From JAUWOY01 sp034431315 (lineage in GTDB: Bacteria; Chloroflexota; Anaerolineae; VGOG01), in the NCBI GenBank assembly GCA_034431315.1, contig DAOUDK010000138.1, forward strand, positions 1 through 30,070: a stretch of DNA of 30,070 bases, in the 5' to 3' direction. The notes below the pieces were generated by a model that was not told the origin of the DNA, made no database searches, and saw nothing but the letters and a program-made list of their open reading frames with translations. The translations under genes were made by a program, and so were the position numbers. How positions within the stretch are numbered: the first letter of the stretch is position 1; every line of letters starts with the position of its first letter. Positions 1-8,195 of the stretch are shown here, piece by piece.

Positions 1-90
1 ACCCCTGATCCAGAGCCTGCCATTGCCTCCCGCCGTCAAGCTGCCAAACCCAAACGCAAGTGGATTGTGTCCTGCTTCGGCCTACCCTGA
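1..90 (+). CDS. C-terminal end of an unknown protein (partial)
   Basis: Reading from base 1 in frame 1 gives 29 open codons ending in TGA at 88-90. The visible tail is basic (several Lys and Arg) and resembles no family I can name. A perfect stem-loop lies about 40 bp further on, which is consistent with the end of a plus-strand gene. The rest of the gene is outside the window, and an open stretch this short could also be chance. Confidence 0.35.
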   Translation, partial: TPDPEPAIASRRQAAKPKRKWIVSCFGLP

Positions 91-129
91 ATATGTTAAA
101 AATGTCAGTCAATCAGCCTCCATTCTCTA

Positions 130-162
130 AAACCCTAAGGGTCTCCGGGACCCTTAGGGTTT
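130..162 (+). terminator. Perfect 14-bp stem-loop, probable terminator
   Basis: The arms 130-143 (AAACCCTAAGGGTC) and 149-162 are perfect reverse complements around a 5-base loop. On the plus strand the right arm ends in TTT but no longer T-run follows, so it is terminator-like rather than a textbook intrinsic terminator. It follows the partial plus-strand gene. The 163-275 stretch after it holds nothing I can identify. Confidence 0.5.
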
Positions 163-275
163 GCGCTTGTGCCGCCGCCTTCGCAGGAGCAGCCCCCCCG
201 ACCGTACCCAGCGCCAGCAGCAGAACGAAGCCGTTCCCATCCGCTAGGCGGACCGTGAAACGTTAGAGGATGAGC

Positions 276-310
276 AAAACAAAAGCCCTTTCCTCTCGAA
301 GGAACAGGGC
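276..310 (-). terminator. Intrinsic terminator of the toxin-antitoxin operon
   Basis: On the minus strand, a GCCCT-G-TTCCT / AGGAA-AGGGC type stem with one bulged G lies at 310-285. It is followed by TTTTGTTTTG, a typical intrinsic terminator. It lies about 50 bp downstream of the toxin stop codon and closes that two-gene operon. Confidence 0.65.
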
Positions 311-362
311 CTTCTTGTTCACCATCGCAGTAGGGGCAATCCCTTGTGGTTGCCCCGCTTGG

Positions 363-629
363 CTATCTTCTTTTGAGCCGACGGTAGGCCTCGTCGTGCT
401 TGTCAATGTCCGTGACGGTGATCACCCGGTTCGTCCAGTCCAGCAGATAGGGAATGCGATACTGACCGTAGTGCAGGCTGTACTCCTCGTGACCTCTCAA
501 TCGCTCGTGCTTGATTACCTCAACATTCTCGCCCAGCCATCGCAGCTTCCGCAATATATCACCGCCGATTTTCTTAGACAGCCTGGCGAGTTGACGTCTG
601 GCTCGCTCCTCCAACACGACCTCGAACAT
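363..629 (-). CDS. RelE/ParE-family toxin
   Basis: This 88-residue basic protein has the size and fold pattern of the RelE/ParE superfamily: an N-terminal FEVVLEERARRQL helix, then strands around YSLHYGQYRIPYLLDW and VITVTDIDKHDEAYRR near the C-terminus. Family members are mostly ribosome-dependent mRNA interferases (RelE) or gyrase poisons (ParE). The late basic and aromatic residues favour the RelE side, but activity cannot be assigned from sequence alone. It lies 4 bp behind the upstream antitoxin gene, and its ribosome binding site (GGAGG, on the minus strand) sits inside the antitoxin 3' end, which suggests translational coupling. Confidence 0.8.
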   Translation of the reverse strand: MFEVVLEERARRQLARLSKKIGGDILRKLRWLGENVEVIKHERLRGHEEYSLHYGQYRIPYLLDWTNRVITVTDIDKHDEAYRRLKRR

Positions 630-633
630 CGGT

Positions 634-1002
634 CTATTCCTCCAAACCGAGTTCGTGGGCTACTTCCTCCAGGCTATACCATTCTGCCTTTCCCTCAGCG
701 ATCCTTTGGCGCGTCTCGGCTAATTCCTGGACTTTCTCCGGCACAGGCTCGTAGTCGCTGTAAACAACCTTGAGGCCGTGTTCATCAATGAAATAAGCCT
801 GGACCTCGCTAGGCAGCTTGCCTTTCTGCTTATCCAGATACTCGGCATAGGCCCTCTCGCTGGAGAAGACCAGGTAGCCCTCATTGTCAATGTAGTGTTC
901 CTGTTCCTCGCGGATGACCTCGTGGACAACCTTCCGGAATGTCTCAATAAGCTCCCGTAGTGTTACACTGGTTACTGGCTTATCCAGAATCGTCTCTGTC
1001 AT
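634..1002 (-). CDS. Antitoxin of the RelE-type pair
   Basis: This 122-residue acidic protein precedes the toxin, the usual order for type II modules. The C-terminal motif EWYSLEEVAHELGLEE resembles the toxin-wrapping helix of RelB/Phd-type antitoxins. The first 30 residues (TSVTLRELIETFRKVVHEVI) could be the dimerising, DNA-binding part. The protein is longer than most RelB or Phd antitoxins (about 80 aa) because of a middle segment (about residues 35-80) that I do not recognise. An AGGAG lies upstream of the ATG. The assignment rests mainly on gene order and the toxin next door. Confidence 0.65.
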   Translation of the reverse strand: MTETILDKPVTSVTLRELIETFRKVVHEVIREEQEHYIDNEGYLVFSSERAYAEYLDKQKGKLPSEVQAYFIDEHGLKVVYSDYEPVPEKVQELAETRQRIAEGKAEWYSLEEVAHELGLEE

Positions 1003-1037
1003 CCTTCATTCTCCTCTCCCTATTTCTGAACGTCTAC

Positions 1038-1066
1038 ATTGTAAGTCCTTTGGGCCGATTTGTCAA
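1038..1066 (-). promoter_or_regulatory. Sigma70-type promoter of the toxin-antitoxin operon
   Basis: The minus strand shows TTGACA (1066-1061), exactly 17 bp, then TACAAT (1043-1038), about 35 bp upstream of the antitoxin ATG. No clear palindromic operator is visible around it, although antitoxin autorepression would be expected for this family. Confidence 0.75.
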
Positions 1067-1118
1067 GGGCTACCGCCGTAACCTCCGCCGCCGCGCCCGC
1101 AGCACTTGTCGCTTTTCG

Positions 1119-3869
1119 TTAACCGATGATGGTAGGCGTTGGCGTCACAGTAGGTGATGGGGTAGGTGTCGGCGTATTCGTGGGCGTGGGGGTGAGAGTG
1201 GGGGTCAGCGTAGGGGTGCTGGTGACGGTGGGGGTGCTCGTCGGCGTTGGGGTGGGGGTGATGGTGGGAGTCGGCGTCTCAGTTGGGGTGGGAGTCGCGG
1301 TCGGCGTGAGGGTGGGCGTGGGCGTGGGATTGTCCACCATAACCTGCACCCGCGCCTCGGCGGTGTGGCCCTGATGGTCGAAGGCCACCACCTTCAGGGT
1401 TTTTAGGCCATTCCCCAGCCCCCGGGTGTCCCACTCGGTCAGGAGTCCATCCTCCACCTGCGCCAAGTGAGGGCCGCTCACCCAGCCCCAGCCGATGGGA
1501 TCAGGCCCCACGCCGTACTGGACGTCGTAATGCTCGAAGCCGGGCATCCGAACGCGACCGATCACGGGCACAATGCCCTCCACCGCCTGCCCCTCAGCGG
1601 GCTGGAAGATGGTCACCTCCGTCGGCCCGGTGTGCAGGGGACACAGGCCCACTGGCGGCTGCTCGATGCCCCGCTCCTCGGCCCACCAGCGGTACTCCTC
1701 AGGAGCGATCTCGAAGTACTTCTCCACCACCACGTTTTCCGGACAGAACTCCGTGGCCCGCTGGCCCGTCACATTGCAGATCTTGACCAGTTGGTGAAAG
1801 TCTTGGCTCGGGTCGTTGGGTTCAGTGCCAGCTACAAAAATCTCTGCCCCCCATTTGGGACAGACCTCGCTGGGCTTAGATCCTGATATCGCACAGATCT
1901 CCGCCGTCACGATACCTGGGGGCCTGATAAAATCGAGAGTCGGCGTGCCGGCCAGGGCCTCCTCCATGAAATTGTGCCATAAGGAGCCGGCTCCTTCAGC
2001 ACCGGCGACGCCGTCCATGGGAGAATTGTCACTGTTGCCCACCCAGACGCCGCACACCAGGTCGGGGGTGTAGCCGATGGTCCAGGCGTCGCGCCAATCG
2101 TCGGTGGTGCCTGTCTTGGCCGCAGCGGGTCGGCTGAGCTTCAGCACGCTGTTCGGCCCAAAGGCCGGCGTGCGCGCCTGGTCGTCGGCCAGGATGTGGG
2201 TGATGAGGTAGGCATGCTGAGGGGAGATGACCTGCTCGTGCCCCCCCTCAATCCCCCCCAACTCTGGGGGGGAAGTTTCAGCGATGACGCGGCCCTCACT
2301 GTCCTCCACCCGCGCGATGGCCACCGGCGGGACGCGCATGCCCCCGTTGGCGAAGACGGCGTAGGCACCCACCATCTCAAACAAGGTCACGTCGCCCCCG
2401 CCCAGGGTCAGGGACAGGCCGTAATCGGGGCGATTGAGGGAGGTTATCCCCAGGCGGTGGGCCGTGGCCAGCATGTCCGGCAGGCCCACAAACTGGAGGG
2501 TCTTCACCGCAGGGACGTTGTAGGAACTTCCCAGCGCCGTGCGCAAGAGCACCGGCCCGTGGAACTTGTCGTCGTAGTTGGTGGGCTTGTAGGGCGGATT
2601 GACGCCATCGGGGAACTCCGTCGGCACGTCCCAGATGAGAGTGGCTGGCGTCCAGCCCTTCTCGAAGGCCGCTACGTAGGTGACGGGCTTGATGGAGGAG
2701 CCCGGCTGCCGAAGCCGCAGGGCGACGTTGACCTGGCCGGCTATGTCCTCGTCGAAGAAATCCACGCTGCCCAACATAGCCAGCACCTCACCCGTGTCGG
2801 GCTTCAGGGCTACCAGAGCCGCGTTGGTGACGTGCTTCTCGGCCAGGGTCTCGACGTGTTCCTCAGCCACCCGCTCGGCGATGGCTTGCAGGTGGGGGTC
2901 CAGGGTGGTGTATACCCTGAGCCCCCCTTTGTAGAGGGCTTCGACTCCATACTTCTGCTCCAGCAGTTGGCGCACGTACATCACGAAATGGGGGGCACTG
3001 ATGGGGAAGCGCAGGGGAACGTACTCTAGCTCTTCGGCTTGGGCGGCCTCGGCCTGGGCTGGCGTGACGTAGCCCGCCTCCACCATCAGTCCCAGCACCA
3101 CGGCTTGCCGGGCCTTGGCGGCATCGGGATTGGCGTAGGGGTCGTGGAGGGCTGGCGCTTGGGGCAGGCCGGCCAGGAGTGCTGCCTCCGCCAGGCTCAA
3201 CTGGTCCGCCGACTTGCCGAAGTAGGTCTCAGCGGCAGCCTCGATGCCGTAGGCCAGGTTGCCATAGAAGATCTCGTTGAGGTAAATCTCCAGGATGGTA
3301 TCTTTGGGATAGCGGCGGGTGATCTCAGCAGCCAGAATCGCCTCTCTGACCTTGCGGGAAAGGGTGAGTTGTGTTCGTTCTACGGGGGAAAGTAGAACGT
3401 TGCGGGCCAGTTGTTGGGTGATAGTGCTGGCGCCTGAGACAATCTCCCTCTCGGTCACGTTATACCAGATGGCCCGGGCGATGCTCAGGGGATCGAAACC
3501 GGGGTGCTGGTAGAAATACCTGTCCTCGGTAGCTACAGTGGCTTGGATCAAGTAGGACGAGATGCGGTCCAGGGGCACTTTGGTGCGCCTGCCCCACTGG
3601 GGGTCAAACAACTCATATAGCAGCCCTCCCTGGCGGTCGTAGATTTTGGTGCTCACGAAGTCCGCCGAACGGGCTCCCAGTTCATCTGGCGCCGGCAGTC
3701 TCAGGGCAATATTGGCGTAGGCAATCAGGCCAGCTCCGAAGGTGGTGAAGAAGAGAACTACAAAGACCACCGACGCGGTAATGAAGGCTTTGACCCACCA
3801 CGGTGTTGGTTGCCCTTTTATCTCCACTTTTTTCATCGAATCGTTGACTTTGCTGGGTGGTCTTTCCAT
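1119..3869 (-). CDS. Class A penicillin-binding protein (PBP1A type)
   Basis: This is a bifunctional peptidoglycan synthase of 916 residues. It has a cytoplasmic stub, one signal-anchor segment (about 27-52) and a GT51 glycosyltransferase domain with catalytic Glu115 in ATEDRYFYQHPG and the GASTITQQLARN motif (146-157). The transpeptidase domain has all three active-site motifs: SSIK (Ser391-Lys394), SYN in the stretch GSSYNVPA, and KTG in AAKTGTTDDW. An Ig-like beta-sandwich follows (about 750-850). The protein ends in about 70 residues of almost pure Thr-Pro repeat (DNA 1126-1335), a probable flexible wall-spanning or O-glycosylated tail. The ATG at 3869 has GGGAG about 12 bp upstream. The gene stands alone with its own promoter. 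Confidence 0.93.
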   Translation of the reverse strand: MERPPSKVNDSMKKVEIKGQPTPWWVKAFITASVVFVVLFFTTFGAGLIAYANIALRLPAPDELGARSADFVSTKIYDRQGGLLYELFDPQWGRRTKVPLDRISSYLIQATVATEDRYFYQHPGFDPLSIARAIWYNVTEREIVSGASTITQQLARNVLLSPVERTQLTLSRKVREAILAAEITRRYPKDTILEIYLNEIFYGNLAYGIEAAAETYFGKSADQLSLAEAALLAGLPQAPALHDPYANPDAAKARQAVVLGLMVEAGYVTPAQAEAAQAEELEYVPLRFPISAPHFVMYVRQLLEQKYGVEALYKGGLRVYTTLDPHLQAIAERVAEEHVETLAEKHVTNAALVALKPDTGEVLAMLGSVDFFDEDIAGQVNVALRLRQPGSSIKPVTYVAAFEKGWTPATLIWDVPTEFPDGVNPPYKPTNYDDKFHGPVLLRTALGSSYNVPAVKTLQFVGLPDMLATAHRLGITSLNRPDYGLSLTLGGGDVTLFEMVGAYAVFANGGMRVPPVAIARVEDSEGRVIAETSPPELGGIEGGHEQVISPQHAYLITHILADDQARTPAFGPNSVLKLSRPAAAKTGTTDDWRDAWTIGYTPDLVCGVWVGNSDNSPMDGVAGAEGAGSLWHNFMEEALAGTPTLDFIRPPGIVTAEICAISGSKPSEVCPKWGAEIFVAGTEPNDPSQDFHQLVKICNVTGQRATEFCPENVVVEKYFEIAPEEYRWWAEERGIEQPPVGLCPLHTGPTEVTIFQPAEGQAVEGIVPVIGRVRMPGFEHYDVQYGVGPDPIGWGWVSGPHLAQVEDGLLTEWDTRGLGNGLKTLKVVAFDHQGHTAEARVQVMVDNPTPTPTLTPTATPTPTETPTPTITPTPTPTSTPTVTSTPTLTPTLTPTPTNTPTPTPSPTVTPTPTIIG

Positions 3870-3985
3870 AAATAAAATATGCTCCCTATGATGTGATGTT
3901 CTAAAGACGCATCATGGAGGTGAAAAGTTCCCCCTAAACGGGAAAACTACGCCTTTCATCATTGGCGCCGATCTCCTTTGTCCCT

Positions 3986-4013
3986 ATTATAGCTTCATGA
4001 CGTGGGTTGTCAA
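3986..4013 (-). promoter_or_regulatory. Sigma70-type promoter of the PBP gene
   Basis: On the minus strand TTGACA (4013-4008) is followed after 16 bp by TATAAT (3991-3986), giving a leader of roughly 110 nt before the PBP start codon. The -35 lies about 45 bp from the divergent plus-strand promoter of the MFS gene. Confidence 0.7.
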
Positions 4014-4055
4014 GCCGGCACAGACCAGAAGCCGCCATGCCTCGCCCTGACGCAC

Positions 4056-4084
4056 TTGCCTTGTTCGGGAACTGATGCTATACT
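4056..4084 (+). promoter_or_regulatory. Probable promoter of the plus-strand MFS gene
   Basis: TTGCCT (4056-4061) and TATACT (4079-4084) are separated by 17 bp and lie about 30 bp upstream of the MFS ATG, whose ribosome binding site AAGGAGG is at 4101-4107. The -35 box is imperfect, so this is a good but not certain call. Confidence 0.55.
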
Positions 4085-4113
4085 CACCTCATCTTTTTAC
4101 AAGGAGGACGGCA

Positions 4114-5430
4114 ATGAAGTTGAAATTGGACTACAAGAAGACGTTCCTGATCGGCTTTGGCTTTTTCGGCACCAGCATCATGTGGGCGCTCTACAACACC
4201 TACGTCCCCATCTACCTCCAGGCCGGCAATCCGGCCTTCGACTCCCAATTGGCCGTGCGGACCTTCGGCTTCGGCCTGAGCGCCACCCTCACCGGGTTCA
4301 TCATGACGCTGGACAACATCGCCGCTTTCTTCATCCAGCCGATCATGGGGGCCATCAGCGACCGCACCTACACCCACATCGGCCGCCGCATGCCCTACAT
4401 CCTCATCTTTGCCCCCATCGCAGTGCTGGCCTTCGTTCTCATCCCCCTGGTCCCCCAGATGATCCCGGCGGAGCTGAACGGGCAGGTGGACCAGCTCAGC
4501 GGGCTGCTCGCCTTTTTCGTCGCCGCCCTGGGGGTGATGCTGCTGGCGATGGCGGTGTTTCGCACCCCGGTCATCGCTCTGATGCCCGACCTGACCCCCT
4601 CCCCGCTCCGCTCCAAGGCCAACGGGGTGATCAACCTGATGGGGGGACTGGGTGGGGTGATGGCCTTCCTGGGCGGCGCCAAGCTCTACGAGATCTATCG
4701 TCCGCTGCCCTTCTGGGTTGGAGGTGGCATCACCCTCATCGCCGTCGTCATCCTCTTCTGGAAGGTCAAGGAGCCCAGGAAGCTGGTCGAATCGGCGGCC
4801 CGGCGGGAGGAGGGGTTGGGGATCTTTCGAGGGCTGCGGGACATCCCGCCGGAGAACGTCCGCAGCCTGGTGCTGCTCATCCTGGCCATCTTCTTCTGGT
4901 TCGTCGGCTACAACGCCATTGAGACCTTCTTCAGTTCCTACGCTGTGACGACGTTGGGGGTGAGCGAATCCACGGCCAGCATGATCCTCAGCGTGGCCTA
5001 CATTACCTTCATCATCTTCGCCATCCCCAGCGGCTTTATCGCCACCCGCTTCGGGCGCAGGCGGACCATCATCGTGGGACTGGCGATCTTCGCTGTGCTC
5101 CTGGCGATCGCCTTCTTCGTCCCGGCCGTGCCCGCCATCGTCGCCCTGCTGGCGGTGGGAGGGCTGGCTTGGTCGTTGGTCAACATCAACAGCCTGCCCA
5201 TGGTAGTGGACATCTCGACTTCAGAGGAAGTGCTGGGGACCTACACGGGGCTGTACTACGTGGCGGGGACGCTGGCGGCGGTGGTGGGGCCCATCCTCAA
5301 CGGCTGGGTGATTGACCTGACGGGGCGCAACTACAATATGATCTTCCTGGTCACGCCGGGCTTCTTCGTGCTGGCCATTCTCTGCATGTTGGGGGTGACG
5401 AAGGGGGAGGCGAAGCAGGTGGTTAGCTGA
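4114..5430 (+). CDS. MFS transporter, SLC45/GPH-like sugar type
   Basis: This is an integral membrane protein of 438 residues with about 12 hydrophobic segments. The loop after TM2 has an MFS motif A variant (AISDRTYTHIGRRMPYI), the form found in the SLC45/GPH-like sugar symporters, and its second-half counterpart is GFIATRFGRRRTI. I chose the ATG at 4114 because AAGGAGG lies 6 bp upstream; an earlier in-frame ATG at 4075 lacks such a site and would add a non-hydrophobic leader. Substrate is unknown; a disaccharide or other glycoside with a cation is the family expectation. It is the only complete plus-strand gene and faces the convergent gene at 5585. Confidence 0.82.
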   Translation: MKLKLDYKKTFLIGFGFFGTSIMWALYNTYVPIYLQAGNPAFDSQLAVRTFGFGLSATLTGFIMTLDNIAAFFIQPIMGAISDRTYTHIGRRMPYILIFAPIAVLAFVLIPLVPQMIPAELNGQVDQLSGLLAFFVAALGVMLLAMAVFRTPVIALMPDLTPSPLRSKANGVINLMGGLGGVMAFLGGAKLYEIYRPLPFWVGGGITLIAVVILFWKVKEPRKLVESAARREEGLGIFRGLRDIPPENVRSLVLLILAIFFWFVGYNAIETFFSSYAVTTLGVSESTASMILSVAYITFIIFAIPSGFIATRFGRRRTIIVGLAIFAVLLAIAFFVPAVPAIVALLAVGGLAWSLVNINSLPMVVDISTSEEVLGTYTGLYYVAGTLAAVVGPILNGWVIDLTGRNYNMIFLVTPGFFVLAILCMLGVTKGEAKQVVS

Positions 5431-5444
5431 CATGTTGTTTGCAA

Positions 5445-5505
5445 ACCAAAAACGCAACGCCGATGGCCCTCGTCTCGCCCTGAGATGGAGAGGCCATCGG
5501 CGTTG
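5445..5505 (-). terminator. Long hairpin between convergent genes, intrinsic terminator
   Basis: The arms 5455-5468 (CAACGCCGATGGCC) and 5492-5505 are perfect reverse complements around a 23-base loop. Read on the minus strand, the stem is followed by CGTTTTTGG, so it fits as an intrinsic terminator for the gene starting at 5959. On the plus strand the stem lies 25 bp past the MFS stop without a T-run, but may also act there. The rest of 5506-5584 holds nothing recognised. Confidence 0.65.
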
Positions 5506-5584
5506 TGGTGTGATGGAGTACGGTTGCGAGCAGCCGCTCGCACGCGGTTGGCCACGGCAGGCGGAATGCGGGACAGTCTCATTA

Positions 5585-5959
5585 TTAAAGCGACACCGGA
5601 CTGAGCGGCGGCCAGAGCCCACGCTGCACGGCGACTTTGAGCGCCCGGGCTTTGCGTACCAGCCCGTGCCGGTAGACTTGCATCAACTCGTCCAGCCGGG
5701 CCTGCCCCGCAGCGTCGAGCAAACCTTCTCTGTTCCCGGCCAACAAACGGCTCAACTCTTGCTGTTGCTCTCCGTTCATCTCAAGGTCGCACAACGCCAG
5801 GAGTTCGTCGTTGGGCAACGTCTCGATGGGGATCTCAGCCGCGGTCCAATCTAACCATCCGGCGAGCACGTCTTCCACGCGCTGCTGAGTCAGAGAGGCC
5901 AGACGGGCCGCGTGGCGCGCCGCTCGTTCGGATACCGGGATTGTCATCATTTCGCTCAT
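5585..5959 (-). CDS. Small conserved-looking protein of unknown function
   Basis: This 124-residue protein is mostly alpha-helical, charged and soluble, with no cysteine cluster and no membrane segment. The N-terminal part (MMTIPVSERAARHAARLASLTQQRVEDVLAGWLD) looks like a short ribbon-helix-helix or antitoxin-like segment. The C-terminal part is a Leu/Arg-rich helix pair ending in KVAVQRGLWPPLS. From memory, similar proteins occur in Chloroflexota and Cyanobacteria next to an HNH endonuclease gene, but no such gene follows here. I start it at the third codon of the longest frame, because AGGAG lies 8 bp before that ATG but only 3 bp before the first one. No function is assigned. Confidence 0.7.
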   Translation of the reverse strand: MSEMMTIPVSERAARHAARLASLTQQRVEDVLAGWLDWTAAEIPIETLPNDELLALCDLEMNGEQQQELSRLLAGNREGLLDAAGQARLDELMQVYRHGLVRKARALKVAVQRGLWPPLSPVSL

Positions 5960-5991
5960 GGTCATCGTCTCCTAGAATCGGATTCGTGCCC

Positions 5992-6020
5992 ATTATACCA
6001 CAGGTCGCGGCGCAGGTCAA
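5992..6020 (-). promoter_or_regulatory. Promoter of the small unknown gene
   Basis: The minus strand shows TTGACC (6020-6015), 17 bp, TATAAT (5997-5992), about 35 bp upstream of the start codon at 5959. The -35 box overlaps the stop codon of the HAD gene, so the small gene has its own transcription start just behind that operon. Confidence 0.7.
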
Positions 6021-6913
6021 CATGCCGCTGATCCCAAGGCGTCCAGCGCCGCTGGCAGGTCGGCCAGGTCGTCGAGGACGCGGCCCAGGGGATGCTCATC
6101 CACGGCCTGGGCGCACCAGGCGGGGGTGTAGGGCGTGCGGAGGAGGAAGAAAGGGATGCCCATCATCAGCGGCAGCGCGCCGGGCAGCGAGAGGGTATCG
6201 GCCACTACCGCCAGTCTTGAGCCGTCGGCAGCAGCCTGCACCAGCGCGCGGTAGTAAACCGGACGACGCAGGTCAATCTGGTATTTCTCGGACACCGGCC
6301 AGACCTGGATCTCCCCCAGTTGCGGGTGCAGAAAGCGATGCGGCCAATCGGGATCCATGTCGTACTGGCGCGTGTCGCCCAGCACGGTGATTTTTCTGTT
6401 CAGCGCCAGAGTCCCCAGATGGCGGTTCACCTTGTCGCCCAGCGAGTTGGTGAGAATGATGGGCGTGCGGTCGGGGCGCTGGGCCAGGGCGACCAGCACG
6501 TCGCGGGCAGCGGAGCGAAAACGAGGGGGCAGCTCGGCCGTGTGGCGGTGAAACAGATAGTTGATGCAATCCATCACCGGATCATACTCCGCCTGGGGAA
6601 AGGCGGCGGTCACGGCCTGGGTGTAGGCAGCGCTCTCCCGCAGCATCACCTGCAGCGTGGTGGTGTTGAGGATGAACGCGCCCTCGTTGCAGTAAGAGGC
6701 CACCAGCCCGTTGACCTCCCACCAGTGGCGGTGCGGCGCCCGCAGCAGGCGCGCCCGTGTGGCAGTGTAGTCGGCGGCCAGCATCTCGCGCGGTGCGCCG
6801 ACGATCTCCCTCGCCAGCGTGTCCAACGACTTTTCGGCCAGTGCGGCCACTTGTGTCTCCTCGGCCGTCAGTGTGCCGTCCCAATCAATGATGATCTTCA
6901 AGTGTTTCGGCAT
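6017..6913 (-). CDS. HAD-superfamily phosphatase
   Basis: This cytosolic hydrolase of 298 residues has the HAD motifs in order: motif I DWDGT (nucleophile Asp10, acid/base Asp12), motif II in ILTNS, a candidate motif III lysine in SEKYQ, and motif IV around VVADTLSLPGA. The long insert between motifs I and II fits a C1-type cap. It starts 6 bp behind the mannosylglycerate-synthase-like glycosyltransferase, without a strong ribosome binding site of its own, so coupled translation is likely. By position it could dephosphorylate that enzyme's product (a glycosyl-3-phosphoglycerate-like solute), but its sequence type is not the usual HAD-IIB phosphatase of that pathway, and the substrate is unknown. 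Confidence 0.72.
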   Translation of the reverse strand: MPKHLKIIIDWDGTLTAEETQVAALAEKSLDTLAREIVGAPREMLAADYTATRARLLRAPHRHWWEVNGLVASYCNEGAFILNTTTLQVMLRESAAYTQAVTAAFPQAEYDPVMDCINYLFHRHTAELPPRFRSAARDVLVALAQRPDRTPIILTNSLGDKVNRHLGTLALNRKITVLGDTRQYDMDPDWPHRFLHPQLGEIQVWPVSEKYQIDLRRPVYYRALVQAAADGSRLAVVADTLSLPGALPLMMGIPFFLLRTPYTPAWCAQAVDEHPLGRVLDDLADLPAALDALGSAAC

Positions 6914-6919
6914 CTTTGC

Positions 6920-8155
6920 TCAGCGATCCCAGCGCTCGATCAGACGTGGCTTCAACTCCCCGAAAGTCCGGGCCTGCGCCTGAATCACCTCCCGCTCGAA
7001 GGTGGCGCTGTCCATGTCCTGGCTCTCCATCACCAGCCCCGCTGTGCGACCGTAGTAGAGCGGGGTCATGCTGTCAATGACGGCGTCCTGATCCAGACCG
7101 CTCCTGTTGTACGCCACGGCGAAATCGAAGACGATGGGCGCCCACTGCTCGGCGGTGAACTGGTAGGTGTCGTCGGGTTGCGCCATGATGGCCTCGAGGG
7201 TCGCCCGGTTTTGCGCCGAAAGCACCGCGTCCCAAACCTCGCCCCACCCCTCTCGCCCCGTCCGCAGTTTCTCGATCATGGCCGACATGGTCACCGGCAC
7301 CGGCTCAGGCTCTACTTCCTTCGGCTCGCCGTAGATGGGGGTTGGCTGGCTGCTCGTCACGGCCTTCCAGTTGGCCTCGTATTTGGCCATCATTCCGAAC
7401 AGCGTCCCCACCACCTGGCGGAACATGGGGCCCAGCGTCGCCGCTGGATCCTTGGCGTCGTGGATCTTGGCCCCCAGTTGAGCCTGGCAGATGCGAGCCC
7501 CGGCGTTGATGGCCGTGGTCGTCATCCAGATGTCAATGCCGAAGCGGGCTACGTCCGTCTCCCATACATCCTGGCCCAGGTAGTGGTCCAACAGATCGCC
7601 TGAGAAGCCGAAATCGCCACCGATGGGCTGGCGGATGTCCAGGCCGTAGAGCATGCGGGTCATGGGATAGCAGATGTTGTTGGTGATGGTGCCGTCGTAT
7701 TTGTGGCGGATGTAGAAGGGAGTCACGTAGCCGTACCCTTCTTTGACGATAGGGCCAGCCAGGAGCTCGATCCACTCCGGGGTGATGCTTCGGAGGTCGC
7801 TGTCCACGACGACGCACACTTTTACCCCCAGCGCCTTAGCTGCCTCGAAGACGGCGCGGAACGCGCTGCCTTTGCCTGGCATGCCCTGGTACTCGGTGGC
7901 GATGACCTCCACCCCCTGCGGCACGGGGGTGTTCAGAACCACCTGGCACGTGCCATCGGGAGAGCCGCCGTCGGAATTGATGAGCACCGGCTTCAGGTCG
8001 GGGAAGTGCTTCACCATCCCCTCGGCGGCCATGCGCACCACGTGGCCGATGGTGCTTGCGTTGTTGTAACTGGGAATGCCGACCAAGATGTCGGCCTGAC
8101 CTATTTCCTCAATACGCTTTTGGGCGTCTTCGCGCAATGCGGTTTGGTAAGACAT
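6920..8155 (-). CDS. Mannosylglycerate-synthase-like glycosyltransferase (GT-A)
   Basis: This GT-A nucleotide-sugar transferase has 411 residues. From the chosen start it shows VGIPSYNNASTIG near the N-terminus, a PGKG motif (about 93-96), a metal-binding DSD (118-120) and RQPIGGDFGFSG (about 175-187), then a helical C-terminal domain. PGKG, DxD and QP(L/I)GG(E/D) occur in the same order in Rhodothermus mannosylglycerate synthase (GT78) as I remember it, so a GDP-mannose or similar donor and a small acceptor such as glycerate or phosphoglycerate are plausible. GT81-like activity is the alternative. Start: AAGGAGG abuts the first ATG, while the ATG at 8155 has a 9-bp spacing, so I use 8155. 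It forms a pair with the HAD gene. Confidence 0.75.
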   Translation of the reverse strand: MSYQTALREDAQKRIEEIGQADILVGIPSYNNASTIGHVVRMAAEGMVKHFPDLKPVLINSDGGSPDGTCQVVLNTPVPQGVEVIATEYQGMPGKGSAFRAVFEAAKALGVKVCVVVDSDLRSITPEWIELLAGPIVKEGYGYVTPFYIRHKYDGTITNNICYPMTRMLYGLDIRQPIGGDFGFSGDLLDHYLGQDVWETDVARFGIDIWMTTTAINAGARICQAQLGAKIHDAKDPAATLGPMFRQVVGTLFGMMAKYEANWKAVTSSQPTPIYGEPKEVEPEPVPVTMSAMIEKLRTGREGWGEVWDAVLSAQNRATLEAIMAQPDDTYQFTAEQWAPIVFDFAVAYNRSGLDQDAVIDSMTPLYYGRTAGLVMESQDMDSATFEREVIQAQARTFGELKPRLIERWDR

Positions 8156-8195
8156 TTCGAACATCCTCCTTAGCCACCGTATAGTTCACTCAACA

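Noticed and set aside
1126..1374. Plus-strand open frame encoding a Val-Gly repeat protein
   Set aside because: It is the antisense reading of the Thr-Pro tail of the PBP gene; the repeat keeps all frames open.
4002..4922. Long plus-strand open frame over the MFS gene
   Set aside because: It is the +2 shadow of the transporter frame, with His/Pro/Arg-rich low-complexity protein and no family features; the overlapping frame has membrane segments, MFS motifs and a ribosome binding site.
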